Below are positions 24,501 through 36,720 of a DNA stretch of 64,000 bases, piece by piece. Origin of the DNA: Silene conica. Taxonomy: Eukaryota; Streptophyta; Magnoliopsida; Caryophyllales; Caryophyllaceae. The position numbers and the translations under genes are program-made. The notes beneath the pieces were generated by a model. It searched no databases. It saw nothing but the letters and a program-made list of their open reading frames with translations, and was not told where the DNA came from. Each line of letters begins with the position of its first letter. Position 1 is the first letter of the stretch. The stretch spans positions 44,968,079 through 45,032,078 of the forward strand of contig CM055313.2 of the NCBI GenBank assembly GCA_029255685.2. The letters run 5' to 3'.

Positions 24501-25171
24501 GAGCACGGTTCTGTGAACCTTGACGATATTGATACTGATATTGAGATGGAGATTGAGGCTAGGAGCTATTATTGAGTTATGGGGCCTCCGTGCCGAGTTG
24601 TGTTTATGGTCTAGAGTGACCATGGTTATTGAGTTATATTTTATGAGTTCGAAATCGATATTGAGATGGAAATATTGTTTTGCGGTTTATTCCGCCAGTT
24701 CACTCACCCCTTGTACTTGGTCTTAGGTTCGACGATGAGAATATGATACTTGGTTACTTGGAGTAAGATTTTAAGAGATAATGTAATGAGTAAGACAGAG
24801 TAATGAGCTGTAAGTTTATAATGGGGTTACGGGGACGTAACCATGTTTTAAGGAGGATAGGATTGTAAAATCATAATGGGTTATGATATGGCTAATTGCT
24901 ATGACATGACTGTTTGGTATGTCGTGATTGTTTAAATATAGTCCTGTTACTTTTGTTATGCATTCTATTGTGATTCGTGAAGTATCCTGTAATTTTAGTA
25001 ACCACGTTAAACTTTGGGGACAAAGTTTTCTTAACGAGGGTAGAATGTAACAATTCGTGTTTTAAAGCTTATAAAAGCCCTACTTGTGGATGTTTTACGC
25101 TTGTTACATGTTTTCGTTACCGCTATGGGGTGGTGAACTTCGGGACGAAGTTCATTTTAAGGGGGGAAGAC
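21582..25171 (+). mobile_element. Noncoding interior of element D
   Basis: 3590 bp of AT-rich sequence with no open frame over 80 codons and no gag or pol motif. It starts with the tRNA-Met primer site and ends with the polypurine tract AAGGGGGGAAGAC (25159-25171). A second, diverged copy of the end structure lies at about 25009-25051: a GGGGACAAAGTT block, then GAGGGTAGAATGTAACA. It looks like a relic of a relative's polypurine tract and LTR start. Confidence 0.75.
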
Positions 25172-27540
25172 TGTAATACTCCGTATTTTATCTTAACGTT
25201 TATTTAGTATATTAACGTGTTGATATTTATTTGGGCGTTTATATTCGATAATTAATTTATCGAATAGGCGTTTTTGTAATACTCCGTATTTAGTATGTTT
25301 TATTTTAATACTATATCTGACGTGTTGATAAGTATTGAACGTTTATTCGTTAATTAATTTATCAAATATATTTCATTAATGAATACGTGTTTTATAGTCT
25401 TTTTATTTTCTTTTAATCGAATACGTGTTTTATATTTTACATGTACGGGTGTAATGTCGGGTTGAGGGGTTGTTATAGTATTGAGTGCTACTTTGCTTTG
25501 GGCCTTAATTAACGTGGAAACCAAGTCAGCCCAATACTCCTACCGACATTCATGAAAACGCAAAAACACAAACAACCTAAACCTTGAGGCTGCCGCCTTG
25601 TTTAAGCCAACTACAACACCACCCCTGCCCTACTCGATACCCAGAAAACCTCACAAACCCTCAGCCGTCACATCCCAGAACACGAGAATAGAGTTTACAC
25701 GGTGGACTATAGGTGCTTATACTGTTCGAATCGCCATCAAAGTCGGTATGATCACCATCACTTTCGTAAATTCCTGTCTTCTTTCGCATTTTGTCACGTG
25801 TATTTTGCTATGTATATAAACGTATGGTTCCTGTTCTTCTCATAAATCGATTATGGGATGTTGGTAGTTCTGTTAGGACCATGGTGGAGGCGTCATGGAC
25901 CTCTGTTGAGCGCCGTGGGTGAGGGTTTGTACACAGTAAAAGAATTCGTATAACACTAACAGTAGCGTGAGAATGGTGATGTTTGTGTCGGGATTCGTTT
26001 GTTTTCCTGTGTATAGTTTGTATGGTTGTTTAGGGGTTTTCATAGGTGGTAGTCTGGGTGGTGTTATGGTGGTGGTCATGGTGGGTCTTGGTGGTTTATC
26101 ACGGTGTTACGGGGGGTTTTGACAGACGGGTACAGTTTCAGAGTCTGTTACGGGTCTGGGTTTTGAGAGGGTCACTGTTGGTGGTTGCCTGGCTGTCGAC
26201 GGGTCTAATGGTGGTTACGGTAGTAGCAGGTGGGTATGGGTATGAGTGCTGGTGGTTGGTGGTGGTGTTAAGAACACGACACGGCGGTAACGGGGACTGA
26301 TGGTGCTCGGGTTTGATGACGGAAAGGGGGCTGTTGGTCGTATGACGTTTTGGGCCTTTGTGTTGTTTGTTGTTTTGTGTTTCACGTTTTTAGCTAGTAT
26401 CACTACTATTTTTGTCATCATTAATATTATTATTATATGATGATTATCCTATTACTATTATTAGTACAATTATTGTTAATCTTTAGCAACTTTGTTTAAC
26501 TAGTCTTATTATATTGTTTTGAGTTAGCTTAGTAAGCATGTGTTTATTAAAGGGCATGGAAATTAATTAAGAAGACTACTTGTTTTGGAAGTTACTATTT
26601 TTGACAGTTACTATTTTAGGAAGGGTCTATGTTAGGAAATTTTCCGTTTTTAGAAAGTACCATTGTTGGTAAGTGTAAATGAAATAGAAGGGGTTTGGGA
26701 AGGATTTTAATTCCTTATATTATATATGTTAGGTGGAGGTTTCCGCGGGGAACACTTTTAGTTGCAGTTGATCTCTTGCCGTAATTTTTCTGCAGCTCCG
26801 AGGTAGGGGAAACACGGTGTATATTATAATGATTACTCTGTTGTTATTGATGATAACCATGATTGTTTAATATTAATACTTGACTGGCATATTATGATAT
26901 TTGATTATATATTCTGTGATACGATATGAGGTGCGGAGATAAAAGGGTCTGTGATTGGTGCGGAGATAAAAGGGTCTGTGTTTGGTGCGGAGATAAAGGG
27001 TCTGTGATTGGTGCGGAGACAAAGGGTCTGTGATTGGTGCGGAGTATATTGGGTCTTGTGATTGGTGTGGAGGTAATGGGTCTTGTGATCGGTGCGGAGT
27101 TTATTTGGTGTTGGATCGGTGCGGAGTTTAATTGGTGTTGGATCGGTGCGGAGTATATTATATTGTCGTCTTATTTATCTTTCTACTCAACCTCGCGGTT
27201 GACCCTGTGTATTCGTGTGACACCTACGTTGATCCGGAATGGGGAGTAGATTTTACAGGTCGGTGACAGATGGATTGGGAGCTTGGGCATGGAGAGAGAC
27301 ATAGCTTGCACCTACTTAGAGTTAGATCACACTTAGATATCTTCAGTTGTACTTTTATTTTCATCAAAGTTTGGTTCTCGTAGTTGTTGTAATATCAAGT
27401 TTAAATTTAATCAGTTTTTATATAAAGTACTCTGGTTTGCTTACTTTGTTATTCACTACCTCGGATATTCCGAGATGGTAACAGCTTTATTTATTTGAGA
27501 ATGTCTTGCTAAAGGCTCTTAAATAAATGGGGGTGTTACA
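25172..27540 (+). repeat. 3' LTR of element D
   Basis: 2369 bp, about 99.3% identical to 19218-21581. The part from 26174 on is duplicated at 59841-61202, which shares most of this LTR's private variants and its right flank. Confidence 0.88.
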
Positions 27541-27648
27541 CTATATACTAAATCACTTTCACAAACAAGGACTTAGAGGCCAACTTAAGGCATAGACCTT
27601 GATATCAAATAATCACAAGCAATGTGTCCAGAGGTGAGCTTAACACAT
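27541..27648 (-). repeat. F right LTR, second piece (start of minisatellite)
   Basis: Continues the F LTR after element D and ends in the first good minisatellite unit, where Copia1 inserted. It matches 61203-61308, where the array is uninterrupted. Confidence 0.85.
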
Positions 27649-28648
27649 TGTGGGGAATAAAGCATGTATTCACCCTAAACTTGCAGGATTATAATGAAAA
27701 ATACAGTTGTGTTTATAGTCATAAGATTAAAAAGGATAAGAAAAAGAATTCAACCTTTGGTCCTTTGTGCTTATGGCCTAAGAACAGGAATTAACAGAAA
27801 TTCCCTCCTATAACTTGCACCCAAGACTTAGAATGAGACGTGGCCGCGTGTGCTAGAAATCCTCTCCAACTGCCTTGCAATATTGGGAGAGCTATTGAGT
27901 TTTAGATGTGAGATCTGAGGTTTTGGGAAAAGAATGTCTCAAAACCCTAATTTTACCTTGAGATAATTTAACAGTGCACCAAGAGTAACTGACATAAGGA
28001 GAAAAACTCTCCTTATGTAGTCTTTAGGTTTCGGCCGAATTGGAGATAGGGTAGGAGTGGGCTTTCCACTCTTACCTTATTCTAATTCGTGATTCGACCC
28101 ATTTAGCTTTAAGTTGTTCGCGGTATTTTAATTATAAATCGTAACATGTTATCAGATATTAATACAGTCGATATATTAATAATGGTCTGACAAAATACGC
28201 TATTGTATAATTACCCAAATTAATATAACTGTTTATATTAATACGCGAATACAATATTTAATTAAATATAACCGTTTATATTTAATTTACGAATTAATCT
28301 TGTAATCCGTATTAGCTAAAATTATTTAATCCGTATTAAATAATAATCTCAACATCTTATTGACTAATTTAATAGTCAATACCTCTGACTAACTGTTTAG
28401 TCATATCCGGCATAAATGTGACTGTATTTTCATACCTTCACATCTCTCAAACGTGTCCTATAGGTGTGACGTATAGGGACCAGTTGATCACCGCCATCCG
28501 TATGACAATAACGTCAAACTTATCTAGCAAGCCAACCGTTATTGATAAACGTGGATCAACTGGTAATAATACAAAAGTATGCCCTTGTGATCCTTAAAGA
28601 GATTTAATAAGTCATTGTACTTAATTGTCAAGGACACCAGCCCCAACA
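27649..28648 (-). repeat. 3' LTR of Copia1
   Basis: 1000 bp, paired with 35342-36341. Bordered on its inner side by the polypurine tract (28649-28659; AAGTGGGAGAT on the minus strand), the usual plant copia form. Confidence 0.95.
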
Positions 28649-29510
28649 ATCTCCCACTTGTCCGTACAAGGGTATGTGCAATGACGTTATCACACTACAT
28701 GTGGAGGACACAATCTCCAACAAACTCCCACTTGTCCGTACAAGTGTAGGTGCGATAACCGAATCTCATATCCTTTTAAAATTTCTCCCACTCAATGTAA
28801 GACAATTTGCAAATCCGCATTCGCAATGGTCGTATCTCACAAGCGATGTGTATCAAGAGTGGTTTCCCCGACTAGAGAGTAACTTAACTGATAAAACGAA
28901 TCTGTATTCGAGCATGGCCATGCATTTCAGTTACTACTCCTCGAGTGGCCCTGAGAAATGATAAAATCCTGATAAGGGTTTGGATATTTCCCTCAACTCG
29001 AATCCTGCCGATATCGCCCAACATGAAATAACCCAGAAAAAATCCTCTTGGCCCCTGTTACGGTGACCGTGGGAAAGAAACCAAAGTTACCCAAAATCTG
29101 TCTTAATCTCAAGAAACAGTTGAAAGTCAAAAGACTCGACTCTAAGGAACACTATGGAGGTCCTATCCACGACCTGGCACCCAATGTTATAAAACATTTA
29201 GGACCCCATAACGATGTCACGGGGTGTCCTACGAGATATCCGTATAACTCGCCTTTGTGATTGGTCAGTCATCCACGTGACTTATGGCTCGTTGAACCCA
29301 CCATCAACCAACGTCACAAAATGATTACCTGAGTTATCAGCTCAAGTGGGTAATCAAGGACCAAAACGATGTAATGTTAATCAGTTCACTTTGTGGTGTT
29401 CAAAATTGGCGTACAATTCCACATGAGAAACAAAACATTTTATATCATAACAATAAGGTTGAATAGAGTACACGAGAAAATGAATTATTACATGAATTCA
29501 TAAAAGAGTA
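28649..29510 (-). mobile_element. 3' noncoding part of Copia1 with repeated polypurine tracts
   Basis: Contains the terminal polypurine tract plus two upstream look-alikes (about 28722-28735 and 28787-28797 in plus coordinates). The first is followed on the minus strand by sequence resembling the LTR start of the gag-only Copia at 37051 (GTGTCCTC block). A block around 28863-28990 is homologous to 43868-44055 of that element. The short plus-strand open frames here are incidental. Confidence 0.75.
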
Positions 29511-32500
29511 CTACAACTTAGGAACACATCCAATTCCCATGGAATGAATGTGCCCTTCATGCTTATCACGTGGTAATGCTTTTGTGAGTGGATCAGCTAT
29601 GTTGTCATCCGTAGCGATCTTTTCAATAAAAATCTCCTTTTGCTCCACGTAATCTCTGATTAGATGAGCTTTCCGTTGTACATGCCTAGCCTTGCTGCTA
29701 GACTTATGCTCCTTAGCTTGGAAGATGGCACCGCTATTGTCACAATAAACGGTGATTGGGTCATTCGAACTAGGCACTACCGAGAGTCCTTGTAAGAATT
29801 GACGCATCCATAATGCTTCCTTAGCTGCTTCTGAGGCGGCATAGTACTCGGACTCAGTCGTAGAATCTGCTGTAACACTCTGTTTAGAACTTTTCCAGCT
29901 GACAGCAGCGCCATTAAGAGTAAAGACAAATCCAGACTGAGATTTTGAGTCATCTCGATCTGTTTGGAAGCTAGCATCTGCCTAACCCGTGGCGCAGAGC
30001 GTTGAGTCGCCTCCATAAGTCAATCCCCAATCTTTAGTCCTCCGTAGGTACTTAAGAATGTTTTTCACGGCCATCCAGTGTTGTTCACCTGGATGAGCTT
30101 GGAATCGACTTGTCATACTCAATGCATATGCAACGTCAGGACGTGTGCATATCATGGCATACATGATCGATCCTATTGCCGAAGCATAAGGAATCCGACT
30201 CATGCGCTCTTTCTCTTCCACTGACTTAGCTTCTTGAGTCTTGCTCAAGTGAAGCCCAGGAGTCATAGGAAGGAACCCCTTCTTGGAGTTCGTCATGCTG
30301 AATCTCTCCAGAATCTTCTCTATATAAGATTCCTGACTGAGAGACAACATCCGTCGTGATCTATCCCTGTAGATACGGATGCCCAAAATTCTTTGTGCCT
30401 CTCCCAGATCTTTCATCTGGAAATGGTTTTTCAACCATGCTTTAACCGAAGATAAGAGAGGTATGTCATTCCCAATCAAGAGTATGTCATCGACATACAG
30501 TACTAGGAATACAATCTTACTCCCACTCGACTTGATATAGAGACATGGTTCCTCGACTGATCGAATGAACCCATTCTCTTTTATCACTTGGTCGAAGCGA
30601 TGATTCCAACTCCGCGATGCTTGCTTAAGTCCATAGATGGAACGCTTAAGCTTGCAAACTTTCTTAGGATGTGCTGGATCGATAAAACCCTCGGGTTGTA
30701 TCATGTACAACTCTTCCTCCAAATAACCGTTTAAGAAGGCGGTTTTAACGTCCATTTGCCATATTTCATAGTCATGAAATGCGGCGATCGCTAAGATAAT
30801 CCGAATGGAACGTAGCATGACTACGGGTGCAAAGATCTCATCGTAGTGCAAGCCTGGCACTTGGGTGAAACCTTTAGCAACTAGTCTAGCCTTGTGGATA
30901 TCTTGTTGTCCTTCCACGGCATGCTTTATCTTGTAAAGCCATTTGCATTGAAGGGGACGTACCTTTGCAGGTAGGTCCACAAGATCCCACACGTTGTTCT
31001 CATACATGGAGTCCATCTCGGATTGCATGGCTTCTAGCCATAGCTTTGAGTCAGAACTGGTCATGGCACCTTTATAGGTTGTGGGTTCATTACCCTCTAG
31101 GAGTAAGACGTCATCTGTATCGTGTTCCTCGACCATACCAATGTATCTGTCCGGTGGAATAGAGACTCTTCCTGACCTCCTAGGTTCCTCAGGGATATCT
31201 ACCAAAGCCTCGGGTGAAGGAACTGTTTCCTCCAATGGTTGCTCGGTAGTTGGTTCTTGAACCTCCGATAACTCGAAGGTTCTATTACTCGACTTGTTCT
31301 CGAGAAATTCTTTCTCTAAGAACGTCGCACTAGCCGCAACAAAAACACGTTGTTCGGTAGGCGAGTAGAAGTAATGACCAAACGTTCCCTTTGGATAGCC
31401 TATAAAGTATGTCTTGACCGATCGCGGGCCGAGCTTATCCTCGTGTCTCCACTTGACATAAGCCTCGCAGCCCCAAACCCGAATAAAGGACAAGTTAGGG
31501 ACCGTTCCCTTCCATAACTCGAATGGAGTCTTGTCAACAGCTTTAGACGGACTTCGGTTAAGTAATAGAGCGGCCGACAATAGAGCATAACCCCACAATG
31601 AATCAGGCACAACGGTGTGACTCATCATGGATCGAACCATATCAAGTAAAGTTCGATTTCTCCGTTCGGACACACCATTTAATTGTGGTGTTCCAGGTGG
31701 AGTCAACTGTAGCATGATCCCACAGTCTTTTAGGTGTTGATCAAACTCGCGTGAAAGATACTCACCACCACGATCAGAACGTAGTGCTTTAATCTTTCTA
31801 CCCAGCTGGTTCTGTACCCGATTCTGGTATTCTTTGAACTTGTCAAAGGATTCACTTTTGTGCTTCATTAAGTAGACATAGCCATATCTACTCAAATCGT
31901 CCGTGAAAGTGATGAAATACCTATAGCCTTCTCGTGCGTTGATCGACATAGGGCCACATACGTCCGTATGTATGAGTCCTAATAGGTCGGCAGCGCGCAT
32001 TCCAACACCTTTGAAGGAAATACGAGTCATCTTACCGATGAGACATGATTCACACGTGCCATATGATTCAAAATCAAAGGGCGAGATAGCTCCATTCTGT
32101 ATGAGCTGTTTCACGCGTTTCTCATTTATGTGTCCCATACGACAATGCCATAGGTAAGTTTGATCTTTGTCACCTACCTTTAATTTCTTATTATTCACAT
32201 GTAATATTTCAGTGGTTTGATCTAAAACATAAATTCCATTCATGGAAACTGCCTTGCCATAAATCATATTGTGTAAGGAGAAAATACAGCTATTATTCTC
32301 TATTACAAATGAAAAGCCGAGTTTGTCAAGTGCAGAAACTGAAATAATGTTTTTGGACAAACTAGGAACATAATAACAGTTATATAAAAATAACTCGAAT
32401 CCACTTGGAAGCTGGATTACGTATGTTCCCTTCGAGACTGCAGCCACACGTGCTCCATTCCCGACACGCAGGTCCACCTCACCCTTGATTAGGGGTTCTT

Positions 32501-33542
32501 GGTTTCGGAGGCCCTGCACATGATTACAAAGATGAGAACCACAACCAGTATCAAGTACCCAAGTTCCGCAACTTGCATGGTTAATCTCAATCATGTGAAT
32601 AAAAGAAGAAGAAGACATACCAACAGGAGTAACACGGCCTGCTTTAATGTCCTCGCGATACACGGGGCATGAGCGCCTCCAATGCCCAGTCTTGTGGCAA
32701 TGGTGACATTCCATGCTTGTATCCTTGCTCTTTGTCTTGCCTTGTGAGTTACTCGACTCACCAGGCCCACTCTTAGCAAATCCTGGTTTCTTGAACCTGG
32801 GCCTACCTACCGCTAGGTCGCCCTGAGCTTTAGCCTTCCCTTTACCTTTTCCCTTACTTGAGATCATGAGAACATCCTGATTTAGACTCCCACTCAACTT
32901 TAGATCCTTCTCAGTCTGTACGAGAAGGGAGTGGAGCTCATGGGGAGTCTTCTTCATGTCGTTCATGTAGTAGTTGGCCCTAAAGAGGGCGAACCCATCA
33001 TGAAGCGAATGAAGCATGCGATCAACGATGATGTTCTCACTGATCTTGCAGTTTAGGGTCTCCAGTTTCTCGATATTCTCAATCATGTTGAGAATATGTG
33101 GGCTAACAGCTTGGCCCTTCTGGAGTTTCGCCTCAAAGAAGCGACAGGTATGCTCATAAGAAACGATTCTCGGAGCCTTGGAGAATTCGTTAGTGAGCGT
33201 GGTGAAAATCTTGTTTGCACCATGGGTTATGAAGCGTCTTTGCAAATTAGATTCCATTGCATAGATGAGTACGTTCTTTATCGCACCCGCTTCCATGACG
33301 AAGTTGCTATGAGCGCGAACATCGTTGGCTCTAGCTCCAGTTCCTGGGTGTGCCGGAATTGGCTCAGTTAAATACTTAAGCTTTCCGTCAGCAATGGCAG
33401 CATTCCGTAGTGCTGCCTCCCAGTCAGAGAAGTTTGACCCATCATTCCTCAGTCTAGTTGACTGATTCATGGAGTCCATGAAGGCTTTTAGCCAGGATTC
33501 ACGTGCTAGCTTGGCACTTGGCATTGGGTCTTCACCAGCCAT
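29511..33542 (-). pseudogene. Copia1 gag-pol coding region, nearly whole
   Basis: Copia-order polyprotein read from a methionine at 33542. Gag has WLKAFMD near residue 18 and a CCHC knuckle CHHCHKTGHWRRSC at about 279-292. Protease has WVLDTGCGSHLC (catalytic DTG at 331-333). Integrase has an HHCC-type zinc region at about 466-500 and a catalytic triad D527, D590, E626 with exactly 35 residues between the last two. Reverse transcriptase has QMDVKTAFLNG near 929 and YVDD at 1016-1019. RNase H follows, with an Asp-rich end and the [10 protein letters not shown] tail. Integrase before reverse transcriptase defines Ty1-copia. The region is a recent fossil with about two breaks near its end. It would have supplied all enzymes for its own copying and is the only such source in the window. 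Confidence 0.93.
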
Positions 33543-35327
33543 TTTAGTTTTACAGCAGTTTTAATGAACGTGTTCTACACTGAAAGAAGATAAAACAAAA
33601 CCATATAAGCAACTTATTGTTGTGATTTAAGTCTATATTAAATTGAATTTAAACTCGTAGACTCATGCATTTATATAATTGATCTCCCTCAAGAATTATA
33701 TAAACGATCCCAAGACTCAATTTCCGTATATTGATAAGCCCACAGTTTGGCTAATTCCAATCGTTGGAACTCTTGGTCGATAGATTTCCGTATATCCTAT
33801 CTATTAGTCCATCTCAGTCACTGGAATATTATCGAGTGACCATGATGTTGAGATAAAATAAATCATCTGTTCCCACTTACCCGACGTAGAAGGGGTCATA
33901 TTATGCCTACCGACGAAGAAGGGATTCATGGGAGGCTGATTTATAAAGACTAATCTCAATTTTTGGTTATACGAGGAAGACCCCATCAACTCTTATTTAT
34001 CCATATTTAAGTGAACTAAAAACTAGCATTTGCGTGAATGAATTAAATAAAGTGATGGCTTTTAAATGACATGTGACATCTGAATTGTCACAGAAAACTA
34101 ATGCGAGACCTCTACATGAGTCAGTTTTCAGGCATGATATAGGTGGTTTGGTTTTAGGCGGAATATGATGCAAGCTATTATCGATGAAAGCATAAAGATA
34201 AATGCAATAAACGTAAATAAAAGTCCTAGTGTGGCCTATCCTACCAAAATAAACATAAAACAACTTGGAATCCACCGTTGGACCCTAGAAGCTTGTCTTG
34301 ATGTTCTATCTTGGTCCTTGCAGCGGGAGTGAGCATCCGGTCTCCGTCTTGTCTTTGGTCTTCACAAAATTACTAATTTAAATTACAAAAGTAATCCTAG
34401 ATACATTCTAATTTAAATAAAAAAGTAATTACATGGCAAAAACCCAAAACGGAGATTCAAGATCTCAAAATTACAAGCAAGATCGTGTCCCATCATTACG
34501 GTGACACAATCTTCTAAGGCCACACTAAGTTACAACCGTTTGCAAAAATTAAATACGTTATTGAAAGCATTCAAGGCATTCACAAGACGATAAAAAAATG
34601 CATCAACTAAATAAAATTTATACATGACATAATACGGTTATTATGATTAATAAATTTTTACCAAACCACCTTACGGGATTAAAATTATGTGATTATACCG
34701 TTTTAATCACCAATTTTAATAAACATATAATCCATTATTTTAAACTGTTTTAAAACAATATGTATCAAACGAGGGTGAACCGATTCACTAAATAATATAC
34801 TATTTCCGTATACAGTATATTATTTTAAGCCATGTGAAAATAAAACATGTTATTTTCGGAAAAAAAAAACGAGTCTATTACAGGGGGGAGGTCGACCGAC
34901 CAGAACTTGTGGTCGACCGACCTCCTGCCGAAAAACGGAAAATTCCTGCAACAGTAAAATCGGTCGACCGACCTATTAATTAGGTCGACCGACCAACAAG
35001 CAGTAAAAACGAATTTCAGAAAACGCAAAACGCTGCACTTTTTGAAATTAAAACAAGTTTTTACCTTTAAATTTTGATTAAAACAAGTAAATCAAAATTA
35101 ACATCAACAAGGGTTCACATATTGTTAAGAATATCGATTAATTAACAATATGTAAACAGGAATCGAAAAACAAGATCGAAAACTCATAAAGGAAACTGTT
35201 TTTAAAAAAAAACAGAAAACTCACACAGGGGCGGTCGACCGACCGACGCAGCGGCAGAAACGAGATTTTTCAAAATCTTTAAAAAAAACTTATGAAAAAC
35301 ACAAAAGTAAAATTTTCATGGCCTAAT
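33543..35327 (-). mobile_element. Copia1 leader between primer site and gag
   Basis: About 1.8 kb, AT-rich, no coding sequence. It carries a double paired-motif module (34890-34994) and one single motif (35233-35244). Leaders this long are unusual but not unknown in plant copia elements. The gag-only Copia has one of about 2.4 kb. Confidence 0.75.
34890..34994. other. Double paired-motif module in the Copia1 leader
   Basis: Four copies of GGTCGACCGACC start at 34890, 34911, 34962 and 34983 (offsets 0, 21, 72, 93), exactly the geometry seen in the Athila-like elements. The central 39-bp spacer matches that at 48378-48416 at 17 of 39 ungapped positions, including TCCTG at the start and ACAG near the end. 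It lies outside the LTRs and in an unrelated superfamily. Confidence 0.88.
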
Positions 35328-35339
35328 GCTCTGATACCA
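35328..35339 (-). other. tRNA-Met primer binding site of Copia1
   Basis: TGGTATCAGAGC on the minus strand, two bases inside the 5' LTR. This is the standard initiator tRNA-Met site of plant copia elements. Confidence 0.93.
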
Positions 35340-35341
35340 CT

Positions 35342-36341
35342 TGTGGGGAATAAAGCATGTATTCACCCTAAACTTGCAGGATTATAATGAAAAATACAGT
35401 TGTGTTTATAGTCATAAGATTAAAAAGGATAAGAAAAAGAATTCAACCTTTGGTCCTTTGTGCTTATGGCCTAAGAACAGGAATTAACAGAAATTCCCTC
35501 CTATAACTTGCACCCAAGACTTAGAATGAGACGTGGCCGCGTGTGCTAGAAATCCTCTCCAACTGCCTTGCAATATTGGGAGAGCTATTGAGTTTTAGAT
35601 GTGAGATCTGAGGTTTTGGGAAAAGAATGTCTCAAAACCCTAATTTTACCTTGAGATAATTTAACAGTGCACCAAGAGTAACTGACATAAGGAGAAAAAC
35701 TCTCCTTATGTAGTCTTTAGGTTTCGGCCGAATTGGAGATAGGGTAGGAGTGGGCTTTCCACTCTTACCTTATTCTAATTCGTGATTCGACCCATTTAGC
35801 TTTAAGTTGTTCGCGGTATTTTAATTATAAATCGTAACATGTTATCAGATATTAATACAGTCGATATATTAATAATGGTCTGACAAAATACGATATTGTA
35901 TAATTACCCAAATTAATATAACTGTTTATATTAATACGCGAATACAATATTTAATTAAATATAACCGTTTATATTTAATTTACGAATTAATCTTGTAATC
36001 CGTATTAGCTAAAATTATTTAATCCGTATTAAATAATAATCTCAACATCTTATTGACTAATTTAATAGTCAATACCTCTGACTAACTGTTTAGTCATATC
36101 CGGCATAAATGTGACTGTATTTTCATACCTTCACATCTCTCAAACGTGTCCTATAGGTGTGACGTATAGGGACCAGTTGATCACCGCCATCCGTATGACA
36201 ATAACGTCAAACTTATCTAGCAAGCCAACCGTTATTGATAAACGTGGATCAACTGGTAATAATACAAAAGTATGCCCTTGTGATCCTTAAAGAGATTTAA
36301 TAAGTCATTATACTTAATTGTCAAGGACACCAGCCCCAACA
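35342..36341 (-). repeat. 5' LTR of Copia1
   Basis: 1000 bp, two differences from 27649-28648. Followed by the duplication CACAT at 36342-36346 and the continuing F minisatellite. Confidence 0.95.
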
Positions 36342-36720
36342 CACATATCCCACTACCATACAATAAAGGGTCCAGAGGTGAACTTAACACATATCCCAGT
36401 ACACAACTGAGTAATGGGTCTAGAGGTGAACTTAAGACATATCCGACTACAAACAAATGTCGGGTCCAGAGGTGAACTTAACACATATCCCAATACACAA
36501 CTCAGTAATGGGTCCAGAGGTGAACTTAACACATATCCCACTACAAACAAATGTCCGGTCCAGAGGTGAACTTAACACATATCCCAACATACATACACAA
36601 GCAATGGGTCCAGAGGTGAACTTAACACATATCCCACTACCACACACAAGTATTGGGTCCAGAGGTGAACTTAACACATATCCCAATACACAGCTATCGC
36701 ACACCGGGTCCAGAGGTGAG
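36342..36720 (-). repeat. F right LTR, third piece (eight minisatellite units)
   Basis: Roughly eight 47-51-bp units between Copia1 and element A. Unit order and spacer variants match 61309-61690 of the second duplication copy, so this is the same array. It ends with GTGAG (36716-36720), repeated at 53201-53205 on the far side of element A. Confidence 0.92.

Larger units (their letters stand above)
19218..27540 (+). mobile_element. LARD-type LTR element D (no coding sequence)
   Basis: LTRs of 2364 and 2369 bp with TGTAATACTCC...GGGGTGTTACA ends. The flanks are CTAGA on the left and CTATA on the right. The duplicated right flank at 61203 reads CTAGA, so the target duplication is CTAGA with one later change. 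There are about 16 substitutions and one short indel between the LTRs (about 0.7%). A tRNA-Met primer site and a polypurine tract are present, but the 3.6-kb interior encodes nothing recognisable. It looks whole as a non-autonomous element and would depend on enzymes from a Tekay/Del-like partner. Confidence 0.85.
27649..36341 (-). mobile_element. Ty1-copia element Copia1, nearly whole and young
   Basis: 8693 bp, TGTGGGG...CCCCAACA ends, flanked by the duplication CACAT (27644-27648, 36342-36346). Both LTRs are exactly 1000 bp with two differences counted (99.8%), so it is probably 0.1-0.15 million years old at usual plant rates. Order on the minus strand: 5' LTR (35342-36341), tRNA-Met primer site, a long leader of about 1.8 kb, gag-pol (29511-33542), a 3' noncoding part, a polypurine tract and the 3' LTR. 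About two breaks near the end of the coding region make it probably non-functional as it stands. Its insertion is absent from the second copy of the tandem duplication. Confidence 0.93.

Noticed and set aside
29048-29260. Plus-strand 70-codon frame in Copia1
   Set aside because: It is antisense to the 3' noncoding part of Copia1 and lies within the element; nothing suggests a gene.
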